DNA from: Crotophaga sulcirostris
Taxonomy: Eukaryota > Chordata > Aves > Cuculiformes > Crotophagidae
Length of the DNA: 64,000 nt
Reading direction: 5' to 3'
Assembly: GCA_013397455.1 (NCBI GenBank)
Contig: VYZB01000528.1
Coordinates: 498,822 to 562,821, forward strand
Part shown: positions 1-9,642 of the stretch, one piece after another
How the letters are laid out: each line of letters begins with the position of its first letter
Position numbering within the stretch: the first letter of the stretch is position 1
Translations under genes and position numbers: made by a program
Notes under the pieces: model-generated
Told to the model about the DNA's origin: nothing
The model's database searches: none
Seen by the model: the letters and a program-made list of their open reading frames with translations, nothing else

Positions 1-353
1 GAAAAAAAGGACAACAGCGTATATACCCTGGACTTCAAGAGAGCAAACCTTAAGCTGTTCAGGGAGTTCTTTAGCAGAGTATGCTGGGAGTCTGCTTTTG
101 AGGGCTTAGGAGTTTATGAATGCTGGTCAGTCTTTAAGAAACACCTTTCAGAAGTACGAGTGCAGGCAATTCCCCTGTGTTGTAAGTCAAGCAGGTGGGG
201 GAGAAGACCGGCTTGGCTGAACAGGCAACTCCTTATGGAGCTCAAAAGGAAAAAGATATTGTATGATCTCTGGAAGCAAGGTCAGGCTTCACAGGAAGCT
301 TACAGAGCTGTGGTTTGTATATGCAGGGAGAAGACATGAAAGGCCAAAGCTCA
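1..353 (+). mobile_element. CR1 LINE, ORF2 linker fragment (left part, split by nested insertion)
   Basis: This is an internal piece of CR1 ORF2 from the linker between the endonuclease and reverse transcriptase domains. Reading + strand it gives conserved linker blocks such as FFSRVCWE, LNRQLLMELKRKK and YDLWKQGQA, then an in-frame TGA at 337-339. The stretch is closely similar to 57130-57300 in this window, where the same region is uninterrupted. At 353 the match stops abruptly in the middle of an AAAGGCCAAAGCTCA stretch and resumes at about 1271, so a reverse-strand CR1 block has landed inside it. It runs off the left edge of the window, so its 5' end is unknown. It is non-functional. The family is certain; the subfamily is not. 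Confidence 0.85.
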
Positions 354-588
354 TAGAATCATAGAATCATCCGGTTGGAAAAGACCTTTGAGATCAAGTC
401 CAACCGTACCTGTCCTCTGCTAAACCATGGCCCCCAGAAACTCATCTAACCACCTTTTAAGCACCTCCAGGGATGGTGACTCAACCACCTCCCTGGGCAG
501 CCTGTTCCAGTACCTAACCACCCTTTCACTGAAGAATTTTTTCCTAATATCCAGCCTAAACTTACCCTGGTGCAACTTGAGGCCATTT
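354..588 (-). mobile_element. CR1 LINE 3' end fragment, ATTCTATG-type tail
   Basis: On the minus strand this is the last 235 bp of a CR1: the end of the ORF2 C-terminal region, the short 3' UTR, and a tail that reads GATTCTATGATTCTATGA at 354-370. The open frame that runs the other way (427-705) is an antisense shadow. The element is 5'-truncated, as is usual for CR1, which inserts by target-primed reverse transcription starting at its 3' end. Its truncated end abuts the tail of the next CR1 (589-1270), so two reverse-strand CR1 ends lie head to tail inside an older + strand CR1. Confidence 0.88.
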
Positions 589-1270
589 CACAGTATCACA
601 GTATTACAAGGTTGGAAAGGACCTCTGAGATCATCGAGTCCAACCTATAATCCAACACTAACACCATTCCATCATCTAAACCAGGGCACTGAGTGCCTCA
701 TATAATCACCTCTTAAACACCTCCAGGGTTGGTGACTCAACCACCTCCCTGGGCAGCGCATTCCAATGGCTAATTACCCTTTCAGTGAAGAACTTTTTCC
801 TAACATCAAGCCTAAACTTTCCCTGATGAAGCTTGAGTCTATGCCCTCTAGTTCTGTCACTGGTCACCTGAGAGAAGAGACCAACCCCTGCCTGACTACA
901 ACCTCCTTTTAGGCAGTTGTAGAGAGCAATAAGGTCACCCCTGAGCCTTCTCTTCTCCAGACTAAACAGCCCCAGCTCCCTCAGTCGCTCCTCATAGGGC
1001 CTTTGCTCAAGCCCCTTCACCATCTTTGTTGCTCTCCTCTGGACACACTCCAGTATCTTGACATCTTTTCCAAACTGAGGGACCCAGAATTGCACACAGT
1101 ATTCAAGGTGAGGCCTGACCAGTGCCGAGTACAGGGGGACGATAACTTCTCTGGTCCTGCTGGCCACGCTATTCCTGATGCAGGCCAGGATGCCATTGGC
1201 TGCCTTGGCCACCAGGGCACACTGCTGGCTCATGTTGAGCTTCCTGTCAACCAGCACCCCCAGGTCCCTT
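589..1270 (-). mobile_element. CR1 LINE 3' portion, ATACTGTG-type tail
   Basis: This reverse-strand CR1 covers the C-terminal part of ORF2 and the 3' UTR. The antisense frame 706-1257 translates to the conserved CR1 C-terminal region, including [46 protein letters not shown] and [14 protein letters not shown]. The open frame has 183 codons, long for a decayed copy, which suggests this is a relatively young insertion. The tail is built of ATACTGTG units, unlike the ATTCTATG tail of its neighbour at 354, so the two belong to different CR1 subfamilies. The right edge coincides with the point where the disrupted + strand CR1 resumes. Confidence 0.88.
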
Positions 1271-1835
1271 CAGTTAGAGTTGGAACTGGCCAGTGTTTTC
1301 TTATGTTTTAAGAGATGATTATCCCACTATATTCAGCATTGGTGGGACCTCACCTTGAATACTGTGTGCAGTTCTGGGCCCCACAGTTGAAGAAGGATGT
1401 AAAGGTCTTGAATGTGTCCAGAGGAGGGCAACAAAGCTGGTGAAATGGCTGGATGGAATCTCCTATGAGGAGCAGCTGAGGACTCTGGTGTTGTCTAGTT
1501 TGGAGAGAAGGAGGCTGAGAGGTGACCTTATGGCTCTCTACAGCTTCCTGAGGAGGGAAAGTGGAGACGAAAGTGCTGGTTTCTTTTCCCTGGTACCCAG
1601 TGCCAGGATGCATGGGAATGGCTCAAAGCTGTGTCAGGGGAAGTTTAGACTTCACATTAGGAAGCATTTCTTTACTGAGAGGGTGATCAGACACTGGGAC
1701 AGGCTTCTTGGAGAGGTAATTGGTGCTCCAAGCCTCTCACTATTTAATTTGGACAATACCCTTCATAAAATGCTTTAGCTTTTGGTCAACCCTGAAGCTG
1801 ATAATCATTGTAAGTCCCTTCCAGCTGAAATATTA
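1271..1835 (+). mobile_element. CR1 LINE, resumed ORF2 linker scrap plus 3' end
   Basis: The first 27 bp (to about 1297) continue the ORF2 linker that broke off at 353; the match to 57296-57320 is clear. From about 1311 the sequence jumps to the C-terminal region of ORF2 (block [11 protein letters not shown], then EEQLRTLVLSSLERRRLRGDL in the frame 1440-1778) and runs to the 3' UTR. It ends near 1835 with CCAGCTGAAATATTAT, which I read as a decayed ATTCT-type CR1 tail. Either one element lost its RT by internal deletion, or a separate CR1 end joined here; the sequence does not decide. Many frame breaks are present and it is non-functional. Confidence 0.78.
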
Positions 1836-2559
1836 TTTACTTTTCTCCTTCCTTTTCCTTTCCTTTTCCTTGTCCCACCCTGCCCCATACGTGCATGAAA
1901 TATGCAAATAAGAAATGGGAACATGAACAGATTTCGCCTTATCAAGATTAAATATTGCCTTATTGTTCCTCATGATAACTGTGGCTAGAACTTGAGGTGT
2001 TTTGATGACCTCACAATTGATATTTGTATAGATTTTTGTTGAAGAAGTAAAACTTTCTCCTTCACGGCATTTCACATGATGATGGGAAGAATCTCTTTTC
2101 CCCTCCACTTTGCCAAAACATAGTAAAAGACCTTTCAATTCTCTTTGAATTTCACTGCAAGCAATAATCCAAAAGATGAACTTCACTTCCGTCTGCTGGT
2201 GAACTTAAAATGTTGCATGTGGCTTAGTTGTGTTATTAACTGCACTTCAGGAGTTACTCTAGTTTGAACGCTACATCTATCATGTTAACTATCCAGTAAG
2301 CTGTTTTATTTACATAGAGTAATTCACCAAAAAAAGAACTCAGCCTTCCCACCATGCCACTCCTCCAGACCCCTAAGTGCTAGTGAAACATCTAGTCGGT
2401 CTTGTAAAGTACTTTGCCACCTATGTATTGTCAGAATGGGCTGCATTCTATTTATCACAGGTAAATGATACAGATGCTGTTTATAACATTGAAAACTCAC
2501 ATTTCTTCACAGTGAAGCATCAGTACTGCTGAGCCTCTTGAAGTTTTCTGAAGAGGTGG
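1836..2559. other. Unassigned spacer with pyrimidine tract
   Basis: No gene or recognisable repeat. A pyrimidine-rich tract of CCTTTT-like units sits at about 1846-1875, directly downstream of the CR1 tail. The minus-strand frame of 117 codons at 1833-2186 has no recognisable domain and looks like chance. Confidence 0.55.
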
Positions 2560-2849
2560 TCATAGAATCATAGAATCATCTGGTTGGAAAAGGCCTTTGA
2601 AATCATCGAGTCCAACCTTACCTGTCCACTACTAAACCATATCCCTGAGGAACTCATCTACCCGTCTTTTAAAGACCTCCAGGAATGGGGACTCAACCAC
2701 CTCCCTGGGCAGCCTGTTCCAGTGCCTGACCACCCTTTCAGCAAAGAAATTTTTCCTAATGCCTAGTCTGAACCTCCCCTGGCAACTTGTGGCCACTTCC
2801 TCTCATCCTATCACCTGTCACTTGGGAGAAGAGACCAGCACTCACCCCA

Positions 2850-3746
2850 CTACAATCTCCTTTCAGGTAGCTGTAGACAGAGAAGGCTGAGGGGAGACCT
2901 CATGACTAAGCTAAACAGTCCCAGTTCCCTCAGCTGCTCCTCATAAGACTTGTTCTCCATCCCCTTCACCAGCCTCATTGCCCTTCTCTGAACACGCTCC
3001 AGCACCTCACTGTCCTTCTTGTAGTGAGGCCCAAAACTGCACAGTACTCGAGGTGCGGCCTCACCAGTGCTGAGTACAGGTCTTCCTTGGTCCTGCGGGC
3101 CGCAAGGTTTCTGATTCATTCAAAGGTGTCATTGGCTTTCTTAGCCATTGGGGCACACCATTGTCTCAACCAACATACCCAGTTCCTTCTCTGCCAGGCA
3201 GCTTTCCAGCCATTCTTCCCCAAGTCTGTAACACTACCTGGAGTTGTTGTGGCCCAAGTGCAGTACTTGGCCTTCTTGAACCTCATCCCATTGGTTTCAA
3301 GCCCATCGATCCAGCCTGTCCAGATCCCTCTGCACAGCCTCCCTTCCTTCAAGCAGATAAGCACTTCCTCCCAGCTTAGTATCATCTGCAAACTTAATAA
3401 AGGTGCACTCAACCCCCTCATCCAGATCGCTGATAAAGATATTGAACAGGACTGGACCCAGCACTGAACCCTGGGGAACACCACTTGCCACCGGCCTCCA
3501 ACTGGATTTAACTCCATTTACCACCATTCTTTGGGCCCAGCCATCCAGCCAGTTTTTCACCCAGCAGAGGGTGTGCCTGTCCAGGCCAATGGCAGCCAGT
3601 TTCTCAAGAAGAATACTGTGAGAAACAGTGTCAAAGACTTTACCAAAGTCCAAATACACCACATCCACAGCCTTTCCCTCATCCATTAAATGCGTGACCT
3701 TGCCATAGAAGGAGATCAGGTTGGTCTGGCAGGACCTGCCTTTCAT
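2850..3746 (-). pseudogene. CR1 ORF2 reverse transcriptase remnant
   Basis: CR1 ORF2 encodes an APE-type endonuclease plus reverse transcriptase that copies CR1 RNA at the target site. Here the RT core is readable in the frame 3297-3746: [14 protein letters not shown] (RT motif A region with its Asp), [18 protein letters not shown] (motif B) and [12 protein letters not shown] (motif C, both catalytic Asp retained). Further on, the frame shifts (3116-3517, then 2850-3119) and gives the C-terminal blocks VLERVQRRAMRLVKGM and [12 protein letters not shown]. Frameshifts and a microinversion make it a pseudogene although the catalytic residues survive. Fingers and the upstream linker are missing. 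Confidence 0.88.
2881..2905. repeat. Microinversion inside CR1
   Basis: In element orientation every other copy reads ...TTAGCTTGGAGAAGAGGAGG... here. This copy instead carries the reverse complement of the block: the + strand shows AGAAGGCTGAGGGGAGACCT where its reverse complement is expected. The flanks on both sides (GTAGACAG before, AAGCTAAACAG after) keep the normal orientation. About 6 bp appear lost at one junction. The boundaries are therefore good to a few bases. Confidence 0.8.
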
Positions 3747-3823
3747 AAATGCATGTTGACTAGGCCTTGATCACCTGATTGTCCTGCGTGTGTTGTGTGA
3801 TAGCACTCAAGATGATCTGCTCA

Positions 3824-5091
3824 TTGTTTGTTTGTTGTGTCTTTTAAAGCTTCAAAACCTGGAATCAAGTTAGTAGCTTACTTTTCTTTCTCATACAAAA
3901 GAATATTATAGCCGTCTAATTTTCAGTGATAAGCCTCTCAGTATGACCACTACCTTGATCCATCAATAGCAGGTATTTAAGATGTATCTAAGTGGATTTT
4001 TTTTGTCTAATTGGTACTTTAATCTCAAGAATTTTTAAATGCTGGACACAGTTAAATGGGGTATAACAGAAAACTATTTAGAAAAAGCAATGATGTCTGC
4101 TGGTACATCTTCTTTCCAAATCTAACTGTTACAGGCAGGGCTTTCTCTATTAATATTAGAGACTATATTTATATCTGGATGTCTACTGTGTTTAAACCCA
4201 GAAAAAATATTTTCTTAGAACAATTATTGTAAGCTTTTTTGAAGATAACTCATCCACACTTCAAAATGAACATTAGCATTTATCATTTACATGTCTCTAA
4301 TTAGAAAGTCTGGAAATACACTTACATGGGTTAAAATAAAACCAGAGAAGTTTTTCATAAACACAACTCCAACGACTGGTCTTTAATTTAAAATACCAAC
4401 TATTCCACAACCTGTTTCAGGTTACAATACATGCGTGAACTGGCAATGCTGTGAAGTTTCCCATTCAGTACTTTGCTGTGCAGAGAGAGAATCACAGATG
4501 ATTTAAGTAAATAAGCAAATTTAATTGCATTACTGAATCAGTTCCTGTTTTAGATAACACTAATCATCTGACTTCTACAATTAGTAAGAATTGCCAGTGA
4601 CAAGTGCAGGTTTCATGGAATGCATTTAGAAATATGCAGCTAGTTAATTATACTAGATAGATCAATGCACTACATGATATCTCTGATAATCTAACACAAT
4701 GTCACTTAGTCTTGTCTGACTGCATACAGGCATATTTATGGGATGTCCGTATGTTCTTTTGCAATGCAGTTTTGGATAGTTTGGATAAATACATTATCTG
4801 AGTCAGTCTGGGAGCTATGTGAGACACAACGTGTTTCTAACATCATCTAGGGGCTATGAGCTCTGTCTGTCCTTGGAGGTTTACTAGCTTGCATTCTAGC
4901 ATTCATGCTGTCCCCCCTTGCCATTCTGGCAAGCACTCCACAAGCATTTGGGCTGGCATCAAAGGATAGAGGGGAGCTGGATGTGTCCCTCAACAGCAGG
5001 AATCATGCAAGCACTTGACCAAGCGACAGCAAAGGTGAAGTATGCTGCATGCCAGGCAGCTGTTCAGCTGGAAGCAGCCTTGTAAACGTAA
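3824..5091. other. Unassigned AT-rich spacer
   Basis: No gene, open frame of interest or recognised repeat. A few short TTTG runs follow the CR1 boundary at about 3825-3835. Confidence 0.55.
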
Positions 5092-5096
5092 CCTTG

Positions 5097-5572
5097 TGTT
5101 ATGGTTTAACTCCAGCTGGCGATTAAACATCACTGCTCACTCTCCCCTGCTCCCAGCAGCATGGAGGGGAAGAGAACTGGAAGGCTAAAAGTAAGAAAAT
5201 GTGTGGGTTGAGACAAGAACAGTTTAATAATGAAATAATGACAACGACAACTACTTCTTACAAGGAAAATAACAAAGAGGGAGAAATAAATCCCAAGAAA
5301 GACAAACGAAAAACAATTGCTCACCACCAACTGACCGATGTCCAGTCAGTCCCCAAGCAGCAGCCCCCCACTTCCCCTTAGTTTTATTGCTGGGCATGAT
5401 ACCATGTGGTATGGAATATCCCTTTGGTTAGTCAGGGTCAGCTGTCCTGGCTGTGTTCCCTCCCAACATCTTGTGCACCCCCAGCCCTCTTGGTGGCATG
5501 GTGGTATGAGGAGCAGAAAAGGCTTTGACTCTGTGTAAGCACTATTCGGCAACAAATAAAACATCACACATC
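5097..5572 (+). mobile_element. Avian ERV long terminal repeat (solo or truncated)
   Basis: Starts with TGTTATGGTTTAACTCCAGC, the 5' end of a common neoavian LTR family. It keeps the typical internal blocks: GTGGGTTGAGACAAGAACAG (about 5201-5220), TTATTGCTGGGCATGATACC, CAGCTGTCCTGGCTGTGT and TTGTGCACCCCCAGCC. It is related to the LTRs at 36743 and 58803. Family-like sequence stops near 5572, about 100 bp before the usual 3' end. The following 120 bp, up to CA at 5691-5692, are unlike the other copies; CCTTG occurs both just before the LTR (5092-5096) and at 5693-5697, which could be a 5-bp target duplication. No internal retroviral genes are attached. Confidence 0.75.
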
Positions 5573-6626
5573 TGCAGGCCCTGGGTAGCTGAGTGAGGCA
5601 GGGAGAGTAAAAAAAAATGACAAATGCAAGAGGCAAGGGATATAGCAGAGGAGAACCTAGCTAAGCCCTTAATGTTAGTTTGCTGTTTATCACCTTGCCT
5701 GTTTTGGGAAGAGTGAGCCGACTCTTGTAGAAACTCCTGCAGAAAGTTTTTTTAAATCTTTATATGCATGTTTGTTTACCTGTTAAGTTTGCTATGCATA
5801 TAGTGCTTATTTCTGCTGTGGGCATGGATTCCAGAGTCTCATTCAAAACTACACTTAGATTGAAGGTCTTCCTTGCCGTGATCAGCAGCTGACTGTACTT
5901 TAGATACTCCATTAGTAGCATGCTCATCAATGCTTAACAATGTGACACTGACAATTCAGCTATTGCACGACAGCTCTGAGTTATCCAGGGAAATGGAGAA
6001 TTTTTGCTACAACTTGGACAGCTTGGTGGTAGAAAAGGGGTGAGGATAGACAGGAGCTACTGCTTCAGGGACATGTGACAGGGACGTGTGACATAAACAT
6101 ACAGCTTTTTTTTTTATAAAAAACAGATCTTAGAGGACATGATTAAATTTTCCTGCATTCTCATGGACAAGGATGCATCAGGTATCTGATAGTCCAACCC
6201 TGTTTGTAAATTTTTACGTAGTTGCTTCTTCCTTTCCATTAGAATTTATCCTGTCTGAGCAGAACTTCTACTCTTACAGAAATGATATAGTGTACTAACT
6301 CACAGGAACTTGATTTTCAGGAGCTGTGCAGATATATGCATTGAGTGCTGGTCTGTTCAGTGGAGAATCTGAGTGGTGGGAAGAATGACCAGGTGCTTCA
6401 GGAGAATGGAAAGACAATGCGTCCTATTACCTCCTACTGGTTTCTTGCTGACTGATGTGATGATTTCTAAATGTGGGGAAAAGTTGGTCAGCATTTAACT
6501 AGATCTGTGAGGAGACGGGAAGTAATTTTGCCTAATGTGTATATAGAGTTTGTTTTTTCTTATGTAACCAAAAATGCTACCTAAAATTCCAGAATCAAAG
6601 TTGCCATGGATGGACTAATTGTGTTA

Positions 6627-6653
6627 TGTGTGTGTATATATATATATATATAT
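6627..6653. repeat. (TG)n(TA)n microsatellite
   Basis: Four TG units followed by about nine TA units. The length is likely polymorphic. Confidence 0.9.
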
Positions 6654-8068
6654 GCATTGTATTATGTTTTCATGTATACTGAGATGGAAGGAAAAGAAAG
6701 CTTGGAAAGGTGATAACAGGGCCAAACCTCAGAAGCCTTGACAGTCCCAATGGCCATCAAATTACTCCTGTGCTCAAGTTTATTTCAGCTCATTTCCTCA
6801 GGAGAATCTGACTTTGTTATTGCTGAGAGAACACAGTAGGAAGAGGATGGTTGGGGTGGAAATTGAACCCTTTCTTGAGATTTTTTTTGCATTAAATTTA
6901 CTACTTGTGGTTGGCTGTACTCGGAATTGTACTTAGGTGTTCTAAAGCCACAAATTGCTGCTTAGGGTATCTCTCTTAGCCTTTGGAATTAACCAGCCAT
7001 GAGGGAAGGCTTGACAGCAGGGTTAGGCTGGTTGACCAGGTGTTCCTTGAGTACCAGCACCGTCATCCTTTCATCTCTATTTCCAGTGGCACCTGGTGAT
7101 CTTTTTTCTCCCAAACAATTAAAAAAAGGTTGTAAAAATTCAGTTGCCAAGCCTACATTATGCTTTCTAAAATATTGCCCAGTTTCCTCAAAAGTTTTTC
7201 CTGATAGCTAAAAATTTCTCCCCAGCAGATGGCATGATTGTATAGTGCCTGAAACCTACTTGGGAATGTAAAACTGTAATTCTCTTAAGTTGGACTGTTC
7301 TAGGTAGTCTTCAGACATTTAAGATCACACAGAGTAATTGCAGTGATGTATGCACTTCTTGTTCCAGAGAAAACAGGGGGCATATTTTGTCTGTTTGTAT
7401 CCTTGGAGGATATGGTCCTTTTGTACAGCATAAGTCATTCAGTTCTGTTGTATTCTAAAGCTGAAACCATTGTGTTTAAACTGAATGGTGCCAATTGATT
7501 TCTAAAACACAGAAAATGATGGAAGTGGTTTTGGTGGATGTGGTCAATGAAGAGCATTTGAATGGGGTCTAGACACCTACTAGGGAGGACACTGAGCTCT
7601 TGGTTCCCCTCTCCTGGGACTTGTACACCACACCCCCACCAATGCCCCTCTGCTAGCTCACTGCACCTCCTCCCAGCTGCCCACAGTCAAATCTAGAAGT
7701 TCCCAGACGGAATATTAAGAACTATGAGTGAGGTAGGAAAATGCTCTTTTCTGCTGTATCACTAGCCTCTACCCTGTACTGCATCTGTTTCTTTGCCGGT
7801 GCACACTAACATAAAGATGTTTGTTTCCTTAAAGACTTTAGTATAGCTCATTTTGGAATGGATTTTAGTTATCTAATAAATAACAACTTGTAAGTGAATT
7901 TCAAGCAGAATTTGTACAATATCATTCTGAAATGCCTCATACTTTTTGGAGGAAAATTGTGCAATTAGAGGCCAATTATGAACTTGCATGTTCCATGCGT
8001 ATTTAAAATTGAAAAATACATTATTTTTTTCAACATTGTTCAGAGGATTAAAACTAAAGGGTCCTAAG

Positions 8069-8092
8069 GATTAGATTAAATTAAATCTAATC
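8069..8092. repeat. Perfect 9-bp inverted repeat, 6-nt loop
   Basis: GATTAGATT and AATCTAATC flank the loop AAATTA. The arms are AT-rich, so the predicted stem is weak. Confidence 0.85.
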
Positions 8093-8163
8093 TGCTGTTA
8101 ATGGGTGCTCCCTAAATGAGGGTTTTTGCTTTGTCCTTTAAGGATTTTGTTGCATGGTTTGCT

Positions 8164-8197
8164 GGGGTTTGGGGTTTGTTTTGGGAGGGGGGAGGGG
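8164..8197 (+). other. G-rich tract, candidate G-quadruplex
   Basis: Five G-runs of 4, 4, 3, 6 and 4 are separated by TTT, TTTGTTTT, A and A. One loop is eight bases, slightly over the usual limit of seven, so folding is plausible but not certain. It lies about 150 bp from the long inverted repeat. Confidence 0.55.
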
Positions 8198-8349
8198 ACG
8201 GTTTTAATTTTTTTTTTTTTTTGCACTTTAATGGCTCTCTCATGGAAGATGCTGGTAGTATCTGTGATTAAATTTAAGGAGAAAAATGGTGCAGGTCCTA
8301 CATAATGTTTCTTACTGACTTTATAAAAGAGAGTGCTTATGCGTTTACT

Positions 8350-8419
8350 GCAAGTCCATGATCAAGTACAGGAGATAATCAGATTTGATAATCAGAATGA
8401 TCAATGTCGCCTAAATTCC
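8350..8419 (+). repeat. Left arm of 70-bp long-range inverted repeat
   Basis: The reverse complement of this arm matches 9573-9642 at 65 of 70 positions without gaps. Both edges of the match are abrupt. The arm has TGATCA at 8358-8363 and again at 8398-8403, and in between the direct repeat GATAATCAGA (about 8374-8383 and 8387-8396) with GATA-type sites AGATAA and TGATAA. No flanking target duplication is seen. Confidence 0.92.
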
Positions 8420-9572
8420 ACACTTTGAGTTGTCTCAGAGCTCATTCTAATCAAATCTTATTGCAAGTTTTATTTAAAAATGCAGACTCTTTCAGAAACT
8501 GAAACAATCTTATTACTTAGCAGTATTTGCTGCTATCATTACTGATAATGATTGTAGAAGCCATTTCATAATTCTCTGAAAATTGAAAAGGCCGAACCCC
8601 AAAAAAGGTGTGATATGGATATACTCTTACCAAAACCTATCAAATGTCCTGGTTGCAGACGAGTACTTAGAAGTCTTTGATACTGCCTGTACTCACACAC
8701 TGAGTACAGAGTATGTTAGATAGATAGTCTTCAGTTCCTGTTCACCCAAAGAGCAGGAATATAGAAGGGGAGTTGCACTGGGAAAGAATTTACTCTGCTT
8801 AGTGAAAACATAGCTGCACAGTACAGATCAAAAAACCATTCTCGGTTGCAGCTATCCAACAGTGCCTCATAAGATGGATTAATTTTTATACATTTGAACT
8901 GCCATACATATGTTTTAGGTTAAAATATCTAAGCTTCTATTAATCTTTGTAATAGACCTTTATAGAGTCACTTCAAGGCTGCCTCATCTTGTTCTCCTTT
9001 TCTATTAAAAACATGGAAATGTCTTTAAAGGATATTTTCCTAATCCTCTCCTGGATTTGAACTTTATTTTCCTTGTACTTTACTGAGCTCCCAGTTGGAG
9101 GAGAATTGCTGTTTGCTTGATGAGCTACTCATCTGCCAGAAGGTTCCATGAAGCCAGCTTGTTTTCTCCTACAGTTATTCAGCCATGCATAGAAGCTGAA
9201 TCTTGACATCATGTCATCAGCTACAGGAAGTTAGAAATAGTACTTTGTGTAACTTTTAGAACAGTTTAATAAATAATTTTCAAAGATTGGACAGGCCAAA
9301 GCACTATTACTAGAAGATTTTATGCCAATAAAACTTTATAAAAGACCACACATAGTTAGCGATATGGGTAGATGAGCTGTTACAGCTGGTGTCCCTACCA
9401 GAAAACTTTGGCTGACTTGGGTTTGTTCTAGAATGGAGGTCAGTAGAGTTTAAAAAACACTTACTGCAGTCCTCTGGCCTGCAACAGCTCTGCTGATTGA
9501 GGCAGGTCTACTGACACTGGGTGCAAACTTTTACTTGACATAACCGCTTTGGGAGAGTCAGACCCTTTGCCA
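8420..9572. other. 1.15-kb interior between inverted repeat arms
   Basis: No open frame of 60 codons or more, no CR1, LTR or transposase motif. The DNA is AT-rich and looks unique. If the arms are terminal repeats, this would be a non-autonomous internal region. Confidence 0.5.
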
Positions 9573-9642
9573 GGGATTTAGGTGACATTGATCATTCTGA
9601 TAATCAAATTTGATTATCTTCTGTACTTGATCATGGACTTGC
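9573..9642 (-). repeat. Right arm of 70-bp long-range inverted repeat
   Basis: Reverse complement of 8350-8419 with five substitutions and no indels. The match ends sharply outside at GGACTTGC/9642 and inside at 9573. Confidence 0.92.

Larger units (their letters stand above)
2560..3823 (-). mobile_element. CR1 LINE, 5'-truncated, RT to 3' tail
   Basis: A 1.26-kb reverse-strand CR1. It ends at 2560-2580 with an ATTCTATG-type tail and starts (5') inside the RT domain near 3823. Its boundaries are clean on both sides. A block near 2881-2905 is inverted relative to the element (see the separate entry). The copy is 5'-truncated within ORF2, so it has no endonuclease and no ORF1. It shares subfamily features with 25965-27676, including nearly the same RT peptide and 3' UTR. 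Confidence 0.93.
5573..8349. other. Unassigned spacer with simple repeats
   Basis: No gene recognised. It holds a TG/TA dinucleotide microsatellite (6627-6653), a short palindrome (8069-8092), a G-rich tract (8164-8197) and a T-run (about 8208-8222). The longest open frame away from the LTR (70 codons, 6999-7211) has no domain. Confidence 0.55.

Noticed and set aside
427..705. + strand open frame (92 codons)
   Set aside because: Antisense shadow of the reverse-strand CR1 fragments at 354-588 and 589-1270.
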